A stretch of 31,561 nt of DNA from a virus. The stretch lies in the IMG/VR virus record IMGVR_UViG_3300043568_000149, positions 1 through 31,561 of that record. The stretch is one strand, 5' to 3'. Both the position numbers and the translations under genes were made by a program. The notes beneath the pieces are model-generated. The model was not told the origin of the DNA. It ran no database searches and worked only from the letters and a program-made list of their open reading frames with translations. Within the stretch, counting starts at the first letter, position 1; every line of letters starts with the position of its first letter. This document shows positions 23,162 through 28,988 of this stretch, one piece after another.

Positions 23162-23181
23162 AAGCCCCCTTCGGGGGGCTT
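23162..23181 (+). terminator. UUCG-loop hairpin after 22651 gene
   Basis: A perfect 8-bp stem AAGCCCCC / GGGGGCTT with a TTCG loop lies 4 bases after the stop. The T tract is broken (CACTTACTT), so it may only partly terminate transcription. The stem and loop resemble terminators common in Bacteroidota. Confidence 0.6.
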
Positions 23182-23203
23182 CACTTACTTAACTAAAAAT
23201 TTT

Positions 23204-23296
23204 ATGAAACTTATCAAAGACATCCTTTACTTTATCGTAGGCTTTGCGCCTCTATTTATCTTTTGCTACATGGTAGGCAAGCACATCACAAACTAA
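23204..23296 (+). CDS. Very short membrane peptide
   Basis: A 30-aa peptide starting MKLIKDILYFIVGFAPLFIF, with one hydrophobic helix and a basic end (GKHITN). It follows the UUCG hairpin by 22 bases and precedes the next gene by 12 bases. Single-pass phage peptides of this size exist, but its short length limits certainty. Confidence 0.45.
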   Translation: MKLIKDILYFIVGFAPLFIFCYMVGKHITN

Positions 23297-23308
23297 AAAC
23301 CAAAAACA

Positions 23309-23611
23309 ATGGAACCAATCAAAATTCAAATCAACACGCTGGTAGTCGATGAGATGATTATCCCGCCTTTCTTCACCATCAAAGGGAGCTTTCAGTATTT
23401 CAAAATACTGAGCGAAAGAAGCTACATCAAAGTAACAAATTACGAGGTCGACACGGAAAGCATGGAGAACTTGGAGGTTTACCCGAATATCAGAGTAGAC
23501 CAAGTGAGGTACCTTGAAATCTTTGTCAAGGGAAAGGAGTTGGTTGAGATGACCGAGGAGGAGTTTAAGAAGGAGTATAAAAAATGTGTTACCACAATCG
23601 CAAAATTATGA
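23309..23611 (+). CDS. Hypothetical early protein
   Basis: A 100-aa acidic protein starting MEPIKIQINTLVVDEMIIPP, with strand-rich content and a helical end (EEEFKKEYKKCVTTIAKL). Its start follows an A-rich leader (AAAACCAAAAACA). It overlaps the next start by ATGA (23608-23611). No domain was recognised. Confidence 0.6.
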   Translation: MEPIKIQINTLVVDEMIIPPFFTIKGSFQYFKILSERSYIKVTNYEVDTESMENLEVYPNIRVDQVRYLEIFVKGKELVEMTEEEFKKEYKKCVTTIAKL

Positions 23612-23811
23612 GACTAGATTCGCAAAACGCACTCATCAAAGGATGGCTTATGAACGGCCGCTCTTTGACCACCTTGGAAGCTTTAAATATGTTCGGATGC
23701 TTCCGCCTTGCCGCAAGGATTGCAGACCTAAAAGAAAAAGGAATGGACATCCAAACGGACATCGTAGAGATTAATGACAAGAGGGTTGCACGTTATTCAA
23801 TAAAGAGATGA
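23608..23811 (+). CDS. Small winged-helix / HTH protein
   Basis: A 67-aa protein matching a small phage helix-turn-helix domain: SQNALIKGWLMNGRSLTTLE, then ALNMFGCFRLAARIADLKEK (recognition helix) and a beta wing (TDIVEINDKRVARYSIKR). Such proteins lie in phage replication or regulation modules. ATG 23608 is preferred over 23584 because of the ATGA overlap and because the domain starts there. It likely binds DNA near the replication or early promoters. Confidence 0.72.
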   Translation: MRLDSQNALIKGWLMNGRSLTTLEALNMFGCFRLAARIADLKEKGMDIQTDIVEINDKRVARYSIKR

Positions 23812-24197
23812 CCGAGCAAGAGATTGTAAAGACATTAACCAAGGAGCAAATCGTGAGGGAACTCCAGCACCGCTCAACTCAAAAGTACTTGACGTACTTG
23901 GCACTTCAAGAAATCATGCTCGACAATTACGAGGACTGTACCTTCTTAAAAGATTACGATTATTACATTACCACCAAGCATAAGAACCTCTTGGTTGATC
24001 TAAAGCGAAACGCAACAAAGGCTTTCCGTTTTCTTGAGGGGTACGATGAGGGACAAAAGACAATCCGCCAATTCCACCACTTTGTCAAGATATTCGAAGG
24101 ACTACACGAGTCAATTGATAAGGGTGGCAAGACGTTCCACGATTGCCTTGAGGCGATTGATACCATACTCCAAAGAGATGCCACGGCGCAAGATTGA
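23808..24197 (+). CDS. Hypothetical helical protein in replication module
   Basis: A 129-aa helical protein starting MTEQEIVKTLTKEQIVRELQ, with TQKYLTYLALQEIMLD and FLEGYDEGQKTIRQFHHFVK. No catalytic or membrane motif is visible. It is linked by ATGA to the HTH gene upstream and overlaps the next small gene by 20 bases. Its function is unknown. Confidence 0.6.
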   Translation: MTEQEIVKTLTKEQIVRELQHRSTQKYLTYLALQEIMLDNYEDCTFLKDYDYYITTKHKNLLVDLKRNATKAFRFLEGYDEGQKTIRQFHHFVKIFEGLHESIDKGGKTFHDCLEAIDTILQRDATAQD

Positions 24198-24327
24198 TGA
24201 GGCCATGAAGGAGCAAATCTTTTTCCTATGGCAAGACCGACTTTCCGTCAAGGCCATTGCGATAAATGTGGGGCTTTCTTATACCGCAGTTTATCAAGAA
24301 TTAAAAAGAAGGTATTTAGTAGGTTAA
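24178..24327 (+). CDS. Small HTH protein
   Basis: A 49-aa basic protein starting MPRRKIDEAMKEQIFFLWQD, with a complete HTH unit (LSVKAIAINVGLSYTAVYQE) and a basic end. It resembles the resolvase-type or transposase-type HTH used alone as a small regulator. It lies directly upstream of the structured RNA element and replication initiator, so control of that region is possible. Confidence 0.6.
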   Translation: MPRRKIDEAMKEQIFFLWQDRLSVKAIAINVGLSYTAVYQELKRRYLVG

Positions 24328-24340
24328 TTGAAAAAAATGT

Positions 24341-24348
24341 TATATTTG
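24341..24348 (+). promoter_or_regulatory. Candidate -7 box driving the structured RNA
   Basis: TATATTTG matches TAnnTTTG exactly and is placed so that transcription would start at about 24354-24357, at the base of the first hairpin. No TTG at normal -33 spacing was found (nearest TTG ends 10 bases upstream), so an activator or phage sigma factor may be needed. Confidence 0.5.
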
Positions 24349-24352
24349 ATAA

Positions 24353-24385
24353 ATGATTGAAACATTTAAGAGGTCGGAGCCTTAG
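24353..24385 (+). CDS. Possible 10-codon leader ORF across hairpin 1
   Basis: ATG at 24353 gives MIETFKRSEP then a TAG stop at 24383-24385. The codons cover the GGTCGGAG loop, so a translating ribosome would block the loop-loop pairing. It would be leaderless from the predicted start, but normal if transcribed from upstream. It could also be chance. Confidence 0.25.
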   Translation: MIETFKRSEP

Positions 24386-24444
24386 ATGTTTTAAAGGTGA
24401 AAACCAACCCAGCCCCATCGCTCCGACCCGATTGGGGCTTTTTT
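24357..24444 (+). ncRNA. Predicted two-hairpin kissing-loop RNA / attenuator
   Basis: Hairpin 1 pairs 24357-24370 with 24381-24394: 14 continuous pairs including two G-U, with the 10-nt loop AGGTCGGAGC. A 16-nt linker follows (24395-24410), with a possible GGT-GAAA-ACC mini-hairpin. Hairpin 2 pairs AGCCCCATCG (24411-24420) with 24429-24439 (one bulged T), with the 8-nt loop CTCCGACC, then six T. All eight bases of loop 2 are complementary to 24372-24379 in loop 1. Both non-Watson-Crick pairs of hairpin 1 are G-U on this strand and would be A-C on the other. The RNA would be about 90 nt, ending at a terminator 10 bases before the replication gene. It may be a free small RNA or an attenuator. 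I do not recognise the class. Confidence 0.7.
24411..24444 (+). terminator. Intrinsic terminator upstream of replication initiator
   Basis: AGCCCCATCG pairs with CGATTGGGGCT (one bulge), a stem of 10 bp with loop CTCCGACC, followed by six T. It lies 10 bases before ATG 24455. The apical loop is complementary to an upstream loop (24372-24379), so folding upstream could change terminator efficiency. Confidence 0.85.
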
Positions 24445-24454
24445 ATTTCCTATT

Positions 24455-25171
24455 ATGAGCGGATGGATTAAAGTACACAGGCAATTGACCAACCATTGGA
24501 TTTGGGAGAAACCCGAATACCTCAAGTGGTGGATGGACATTTTGATGCAAGCCAACATCGAACCAAAGAGAGTTTTAATCAAGGGTCAAGTCATTGATGT
24601 AAATCGTGGCGAGGTGATTTACTCATACGATACATGGGCAAATCGCTGGAAAATTAGCAAGTCTAAGGTAGTACGCTTTTTAAAAATGCTCGAGAAAGAT
24701 TTAATGATTGAGCTAAAAAGCGAAACGATAACGACACGGCTAACTATCTGTAAATATGATACTTACCAAGGTGAGCGAAACGATAGTGAAACGCAAGTGA
24801 AACGCACACGATACGCAAGTGAAACGCAAGTGAAACCAACTAAAGAAGTAAAAGAATTAAAGAATGAAATAAATAAAGATAGCCTCCTCTCATTTGTAGA
24901 AATAGAAGCAGAGATGGCTAAGGAGAAACCATTGAAGAGACCATACTTTAAAAGGATGCAAGAGATATACAACCTAGATGATAACACCTTAAAAGAAGCA
25001 TTTAAGAAATGGTCAACCTTGAAGGAAGGAGAAGCAATGACAATCGACAAAGCGCAAAACTCCTTCAATCTTTATTTGCAGAATCAAAGTAAAAACAATA
25101 GCTACTCTGAAGGCGGAAAAGTAGAGCCACCTAAGTACGCAAAATCAACCCTTGAAAATAATTGGTGGTAA
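24455..25171 (+). CDS. Replication initiator-like protein (DnaD/DnaT type) containing the origin
   Basis: A 238-aa protein. Residues about 1-95 are a winged-helix domain of the phage replication organiser type: MSGWIKVHRQLTNHWIWEK, then VNRGEVIYSYDTWANRWKIS (the strand-helix part that binds DNA). Residues about 108-128 carry the repeat SETQVKRTRYA/SETQVK made by the iterons, then a Lys/Glu linker. A C-terminal helical domain (YFKRMQEIYNLDDNTLKEAF) ends in ENNWW and may contact helicase. The layout is like lambda O, with origin iterons inside the initiator gene. Helicase follows at 25482 with a small gene between. The gene ends TAATG with its neighbour. Confidence 0.75.
   Translation: MSGWIKVHRQLTNHWIWEKPEYLKWWMDILMQANIEPKRVLIKGQVIDVNRGEVIYSYDTWANRWKISKSKVVRFLKMLEKDLMIELKSETITTRLTICKYDTYQGERNDSETQVKRTRYASETQVKPTKEVKELKNEINKDSLLSFVEIEAEMAKEKPLKRPYFKRMQEIYNLDDNTLKEAFKKWSTLKEGEAMTIDKAQNSFNLYLQNQSKNNSYSEGGKVEPPKYAKSTLENNWW
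24772..24837 (+). repeat. Six tandem 11-bp iterons: candidate origin
   Basis: Six contiguous 11-bp units: TGAGCGAAACG, ATAGTGAAACG, CAAGTGAAACG, CACACGATACG, CAAGTGAAACG, CAAGTGAAACC. The consensus is CAAGTGAAACG. Spacing near one helical turn places all sites on one face of the DNA. They lie inside the initiator gene; three iterons (33 bp) equal 11 codons, giving the protein repeat SETQVK. An AT-rich tract follows at 24841-24882. Confidence 0.8.
24841..24882. other. AT-rich putative unwinding element next to iterons
   Basis: A 42-base tract dominated by A and T (TAAAGAAGTAAAAGAATTAA onward to AAATAAAGAT) directly follows the iterons, as in iteron-type origins where the initiator melts adjacent DNA. 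Confidence 0.55.
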
Positions 25172-25485
25172 TGGAAAAGCAAAAGCAAACAATCAAAGAC
25201 TTGAATGATCTAAACCGAGATTTGTGGGGAATGCTAGTATTGGCGGTACAAACTAAAAATTGGGCATTGATTGAACAGAACCTCAAGCGCATGAATGCCT
25301 TACAAAAGAAATATATCAATATAATAAATTTACAAGATTATGAGATAAAAGGTATTACCTTGTCATTGCAAGAAGAGGTAAGGGTGAGAAATCAATTTGA
25401 GAAACAATGGTTTAAAGACCTTGCCAAGAGACAAGGGAACTACCAAGAGTTAAAAGATAATATTGATAAATGCTTCGGTGAATGA
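25171..25485 (+). CDS. Hypothetical helical protein, possible helicase loader partner
   Basis: A 104-aa helical protein starting MEKQKQTIKDLNDLNRDLWG, followed by long amphipathic helices (ALIEQNLKRMNALQKKYINI; LQEEVRVRNQFEKQWFKD). It starts as TAATG with the initiator stop and ends ATGA with the helicase start, so it lies between initiator and helicase and is translationally linked to both. A loader or adaptor role is suggested only by that position. The frame opens at TTG 25162, but ATG 25171 is preferred. Confidence 0.55.
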   Translation: MEKQKQTIKDLNDLNRDLWGMLVLAVQTKNWALIEQNLKRMNALQKKYINIINLQDYEIKGITLSLQEEVRVRNQFEKQWFKDLAKRQGNYQELKDNIDKCFGE

Positions 25486-26543
25486 AAAAGAAAAGCGACA
25501 AGGTATTTGACCTCGATTTTTGCGAGGCATCTATCAAGACATTTGCTGGACAAAGAAACTCAATGCTTGCCAACTTTAGAAAGGGCAAGGAGGCTGGGAG
25601 CAAAACATACGTCCGAGACATCGACCACATTACAAGCGGAGGGATACAGAATAAGATGTGGTCTTGGAAGGCGGGAGAGTTTAACCTTTGGACTGGATAC
25701 AATAACGAGGGAAAGTCTCAGTTCCTAATTTTCCTTTGCGTATTGAAGGCAATCAATGAGGGGTGGAAGTTTGCCTTTTTCTCTCCCGAGAACTACCCGC
25801 CCGATGAGTTCTTTGATGACATCATCCACACCATTTTGGGAAAGTCAACCGATAGAGCATACAAGAACTTTGACGTAAACGAGGAGGAGTATTTGAGAGC
25901 CTTTGATATGGTGAAGGATAACTTCTTTTTCGTGTACCCCGAAACGGATAAGATGCCCGACTTTAGGATTGAGCAAATTGAAAGTGTATTTGAGTACCTT
26001 GTTTGGGAGAAGGATGTGAAGGCGGTAATCGTTGACCCGTACATTAAGATTCGGCACGAGATGTCCCCAGGTGAACCCGAGCATTTGTACGCTTCCCGCT
26101 TCATGATGGACAGGATAAACTTCACTCGAAAGAATAATGTTTCCTATCACTTGGTAATGCACCAAACCACACCGAGGAAAGAGAAGGATGGAAACTACCC
26201 ACCGCCAAGCCTATACCAAATCAAAGGGGGTGGCACCTTTGCGGATAGTACGGATAATACTATCAGCGTATGGCGGCCAAATAGAGCTACCGATCCAAAC
26301 GATACCACAGTCATAATCAAGACCGACAAGATTAAAAAGCAAAAGTTGGTAGGCATACCCTTTGAGATTACCATCGACTTTAACCGCAAAAGGAATAGGT
26401 ACATCGGTAAAGATGGTTTCGATTATTTCGATAATGCGGTCATCGGTAAGGTACCCGAAACAAGGGTTGAAAAGTTTACCACCTCGGGAATTGATGATTT
26501 CATTTTTCCCGATCAAGAAGAAATAAAAAACGCACCATTTTAA
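25482..26543 (+). CDS. DnaB/RecA-type replicative helicase-like ATPase
   Basis: A 353-aa RecA-fold ATPase. The Walker A-like loop GYNNEGKSQ (residues about 71-79) follows GEFNLWT, as in phage DnaB/gp4-type helicases. Walker B is VKAVIVDPYIK (about 182-192). A later LVMHQTTPR and an Arg-rich region (WRPNRATDPND) may hold motor residues. The N-terminal primase or DnaG-interaction domain of larger helicases is missing. The role is unwinding at the fork, recruited by the initiator and perhaps the preceding helical protein. No primase or polymerase is visible, so host enzymes would complete the fork. The C terminus ends EEIKNAPF. Confidence 0.82.
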   Translation: MKKKSDKVFDLDFCEASIKTFAGQRNSMLANFRKGKEAGSKTYVRDIDHITSGGIQNKMWSWKAGEFNLWTGYNNEGKSQFLIFLCVLKAINEGWKFAFFSPENYPPDEFFDDIIHTILGKSTDRAYKNFDVNEEEYLRAFDMVKDNFFFVYPETDKMPDFRIEQIESVFEYLVWEKDVKAVIVDPYIKIRHEMSPGEPEHLYASRFMMDRINFTRKNNVSYHLVMHQTTPRKEKDGNYPPPSLYQIKGGGTFADSTDNTISVWRPNRATDPNDTTVIIKTDKIKKQKLVGIPFEITIDFNRKRNRYIGKDGFDYFDNAVIGKVPETRVEKFTTSGIDDFIFPDQEEIKNAPF

Positions 26544-26554
26544 AGCAATAAAAT

Positions 26555-27370
26555 ATGGATAATACTTTTAAAATAAATTGCATTTATAATGAAAGCAATT
26601 TGGAAACCATGAAAAGAATGCCTGATAATTTTATTGATTTGACTGTGACGTCACCTCCATACGATGACCTTCGAGAATACAATGGGTACTCTTTTCCATT
26701 TGAACCAATAGGAAAGGAACTTTACAGAGTTACAAAAGAGGGAGGTGTCCTTGTTTGGATTGTTGGCGATGCAATAATCAATGGAAGTGAAAGCGGTACA
26801 AGTTTCAAGCAAGCCTTATTTTTTAAGGATTGCGGATTCAATATTCACGATACGATGATTTACTCAAAGACGCCAAGTTTCCCAGCCAAGAACGGAGATA
26901 AAAGGTATTCTCAATCTTTTGAGTATATGTTTATTTTAAGCAAGGGAAGCCCAAAAACTGCCAACCTTTTGAAGGATAGAAAAAACAAATGGGGCGGGCA
27001 TCAATCATGGGGAAATGCTTCGGTAAGATTAAAGAGTGGAGAGATTGTTGAGAAAGACAAAATCAATGTTCAAGAGTTTGGATATCGTTTCAACATTTGG
27101 GAGTATGCGACAGGAAAAGGAAACACCACAAGGGATGAAATAGCCTATCAGCACCCAGCAATGTTCCCCGAAAAATTAGCCGAAGACCATATCTTGACTT
27201 GGAGCAATGAGGGAGATTTAATTTATGATTGTTTTGGCGGTAGCGGTACTACTGCAAAGATGGCAAACAAATGGAAAAGGGATTGGGTGTTATCTGAAAT
27301 AAGTCCCGATTATGTCGATATAGCTAGAAAAAGAATTGAACCATACATTTCACAAACTCAACTATTTTAA
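26555..27370 (+). CDS. DNA methyltransferase (N6-adenine or N4-cytosine), beta class
   Basis: A 271-aa enzyme that transfers a methyl group from S-adenosylmethionine to DNA. Catalytic motif SPPY is at residues 33-36, and the SAM-binding motif DCFGGSGTT at residues 225-233. Motif IV before motif I marks the beta class. The last part (SEISPDYVDIARKRI) is typical of this family. No target recognition domain can be read from sequence. It may protect phage DNA from host restriction or time replication. A/T-rich codons suggest acquisition. A small membrane gene and a nuclease follow. Confidence 0.92.
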   Translation: MDNTFKINCIYNESNLETMKRMPDNFIDLTVTSPPYDDLREYNGYSFPFEPIGKELYRVTKEGGVLVWIVGDAIINGSESGTSFKQALFFKDCGFNIHDTMIYSKTPSFPAKNGDKRYSQSFEYMFILSKGSPKTANLLKDRKNKWGGHQSWGNASVRLKSGEIVEKDKINVQEFGYRFNIWEYATGKGNTTRDEIAYQHPAMFPEKLAEDHILTWSNEGDLIYDCFGGSGTTAKMANKWKRDWVLSEISPDYVDIARKRIEPYISQTQLF

Positions 27371-27372
27371 CC

Positions 27373-27522
27373 ATGAAAAAAGCAGACCTATTTTCCCTCT
27401 CCTCAACCTTGCTCGCCATCTTTGGCTTGATGCAATTGGATATCTCAAACCTTTTCTTTTTTATGGTCTTGGTGGGCTTGTATACGCTCGGCATGGACTT
27501 CGTGTATAAGCATTGCAAATGA
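27373..27522 (+). CDS. Small membrane protein
   Basis: A 49-aa protein starting MKKADLFSLSSTLLAIFGLM, with two hydrophobic segments (LSSTLLAIFGLMQL and LFFFMVLVGLYTLGMDF) and a basic end (YKHCK). It begins 2 bases after the methyltransferase stop. Its function is unknown; small membrane peptides can act in exclusion or lysis timing. Confidence 0.55.
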   Translation: MKKADLFSLSSTLLAIFGLMQLDISNLFFFMVLVGLYTLGMDFVYKHCK

Positions 27523-27557
27523 TTTTGATAATCCAATAAAAACAATTAACTTTAGGA

Positions 27558-28466
27558 ATGGCAAATTTATGGGATGAAAAAGACATTGAATTTCTAAAAA
27601 TCAATTACCCTCAAAAAGGTAAATTGTTTTGTGTAAAAGCCTTAAATAAAAGGGAGGCTCAAGTAAGGAGTATGGCTGCAAAATTAAATTTAAGAATTAA
27701 TCAAAATTCTGAATTTTTTAAGGAGTTTCAAAAAAGAGCAGCAAGTTCCAAGGTTGGTAAAAAAAGACCTGATCATTCTGAATTAATGAAAAGACTAACA
27801 AAGGAAGGTCGATTCGATATAATTACAGGAGAACGAACAGAGGAGCAAAGAAAAAATATATCAGAAAAAGCAAGAAAAAGAATTGCGGAAAAGGGACATC
27901 CTAGAGGTATGCTTGGTAAAACTCACACTCAGGACATTAAAGATAAACTTTCTGAAAGAACAAAAAGAATGTGGGCTAACCCTAATTCGAAAGTTAATTC
28001 TTTAGAAAATAAAGAAAAGAGATCAAAATTACAATCTGAAGCAATGATAAAAAGACTTAAAGAAAATCCGCAGAATCAATATAGCAGGGTAAAAAAAGGC
28101 AAAATTACTATTGCTGACAAAACCTTTTTTGCAAGATCAAGGTGGGAGGCAAATGTGGCTGCCTACCTTCAGTACTTAAAAGATAACGAGTTGATTAGTG
28201 ATTGGCATCACGAGGCAGAAGAATATAGGTTTGAGCAAATAAAAAGAGGTGTTATGAGTTATTTACCTGATTTCAAAGTCACGCGAACAAATGGCACATT
28301 TTACCTAATTGAAGTAAAAGGCTACATGGATGACAAATCAAAAACCAAACTTAACAGAATGAAAAAGTATTTCCCAGAGGTTTTGATTGATTTGATTGAG
28401 GCAAAGAGATACAAAGAACTTCAAAACCAGTCCTATCTTTTTAAATGGTGGGGGATGTTGGATTAA
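27558..28466 (+). CDS. Homing-endonuclease-like protein: HTH, NUMOD3-like motifs and PD-(D/E)XK nuclease
   Basis: A 302-aa protein with three parts. Residues 1-50 read as an HTH unit often found at the start of phage homing endonucleases (WDEKDIEFLKINYPQKG). Residues about 90-175 contain NUMOD3-like DNA-binding motifs (MLGKTHTQDIKDKLSERTKR; ENKEKRSKLQSEAMIKRL). The C-terminal nuclease fold shows D238 in YLPDFKV and E252-V253-K254 in LIEVKGY, the PD-(D/E)XK core. The organisation fits a free-standing homing endonuclease. Codons are much more A/T-rich than the surrounding genes, which supports recent entry. The adjacent methyltransferase makes a restriction-modification pair an alternative, but NUMOD3 motifs favour homing. 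Confidence 0.78.
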   Translation: MANLWDEKDIEFLKINYPQKGKLFCVKALNKREAQVRSMAAKLNLRINQNSEFFKEFQKRAASSKVGKKRPDHSELMKRLTKEGRFDIITGERTEEQRKNISEKARKRIAEKGHPRGMLGKTHTQDIKDKLSERTKRMWANPNSKVNSLENKEKRSKLQSEAMIKRLKENPQNQYSRVKKGKITIADKTFFARSRWEANVAAYLQYLKDNELISDWHHEAEEYRFEQIKRGVMSYLPDFKVTRTNGTFYLIEVKGYMDDKSKTKLNRMKKYFPEVLIDLIEAKRYKELQNQSYLFKWWGMLD

Positions 28467-28492
28467 AATATTTTCTCACAAATGCACCTTTT

Positions 28493-28524
28493 TACATTTG
28501 ATTAAAATATAAAAATTACATTTG
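28493..28524 (+). promoter_or_regulatory. Tandem TACATTTG boxes: promoter/operator of the 28541 operon
   Basis: TACATTTG occurs at 28493-28500 and again at 28517-28524 within a repeated TTACATTTGA. Both match TAnnTTTG. The second fits a start near 28530, 11 bases before ATG 28541. The TTG inside the first box lies 16 nt upstream of the second, one below the usual 17-23. An inverted CAAATG copy sits at 28479-28484. The three half-sites may also bind the HTH protein encoded next. Confidence 0.6.
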
Positions 28525-28540
28525 AAGAAATAACAAAACA

Positions 28541-28744
28541 ATGGCAGAACTTGAAGGATTAATGATTAAGAAGAAGCGCAAGCAGAGGGGGTATACCCAG
28601 CAGCAGCTTTGCGAAAAGATAGGCTTGAGCCATGCACCCGTTCACCAATTGGAAAACGGAAAGGAAAGCATAAGCCTCGCTAACTTGCGAACCATTTGCC
28701 ATGAGTTAGGATTAGAGGTAATCATCAAAGAGAAGGATGCCTAA
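28541..28744 (+). CDS. Cro/CI-type (XRE) HTH regulator
   Basis: A 67-aa protein with one clear HTH_3 domain: LMIKKKRKQRGYTQQQLCEK, then IGLSHAPVHQLENGKESISL (recognition helix with the LENGK pattern) and a C-terminal helix. Proteins of this size usually act as Cro-type repressors or activators. It is the first gene of the operon leading to the sigma-like protein and terminase, behind a promoter with repeated half-sites, so self-regulation of the switch to packaging and late genes is likely. With no integrase seen, it is probably a timing regulator rather than a lysogeny repressor. Confidence 0.85.
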   Translation: MAELEGLMIKKKRKQRGYTQQQLCEKIGLSHAPVHQLENGKESISLANLRTICHELGLEVIIKEKDA

Positions 28745-28988
28745 GGGATTGCCCATATCAAAGCCCGACTACTCTCTTGAGATTCGCTACCGCATGAACA
28801 ATGGTGAGTGGAGTGGATGGTCGGCAAAGGGTCACGGCACTTTCCAAGGTATCGAGATAGTGCAGAAACAAATAAGGATGTTGGCAAGCCCCTACCAATA
28901 CCGAGAGAAGGAAATCCGTTTTATCTTATTCGGCTCCTTTTGCGACTTTAACGGGAACCCAACGGGCAAGGTGATAACATTGAAATGA
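28737..28988 (+). CDS. Small hypothetical protein
   Basis: An 83-aa basic, strand-rich protein starting MPKGLPISKPDYSLEIRYRM, with EWSGWSAKGHGTFQGIEIVQ in the middle. It overlaps the XRE gene by 8 bases and the next gene by ATGA (28985-28988). No domain was recognised. Confidence 0.6.
   Translation: MPKGLPISKPDYSLEIRYRMNNGEWSGWSAKGHGTFQGIEIVQKQIRMLASPYQYREKEIRFILFGSFCDFNGNPTGKVITLK

Noticed and set aside
24034-24327. 97-aa frame beginning at 24034
   Set aside because: Its first two thirds overlap the 23808 gene out of frame; only the part from ATG 24178 looks like a real HTH protein.
24772-24837. Repeat array considered as CRISPR
   Set aside because: The 11-bp units are contiguous with no spacers and lie in frame inside a replication gene; no Cas genes are present.
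27525-27554. TTG-19 nt-TAACTTTA as a promoter for the homing-like nuclease
   Set aside because: The spacing is good, but the -7 box has a mismatch and the predicted start falls at or after ATG 27558.
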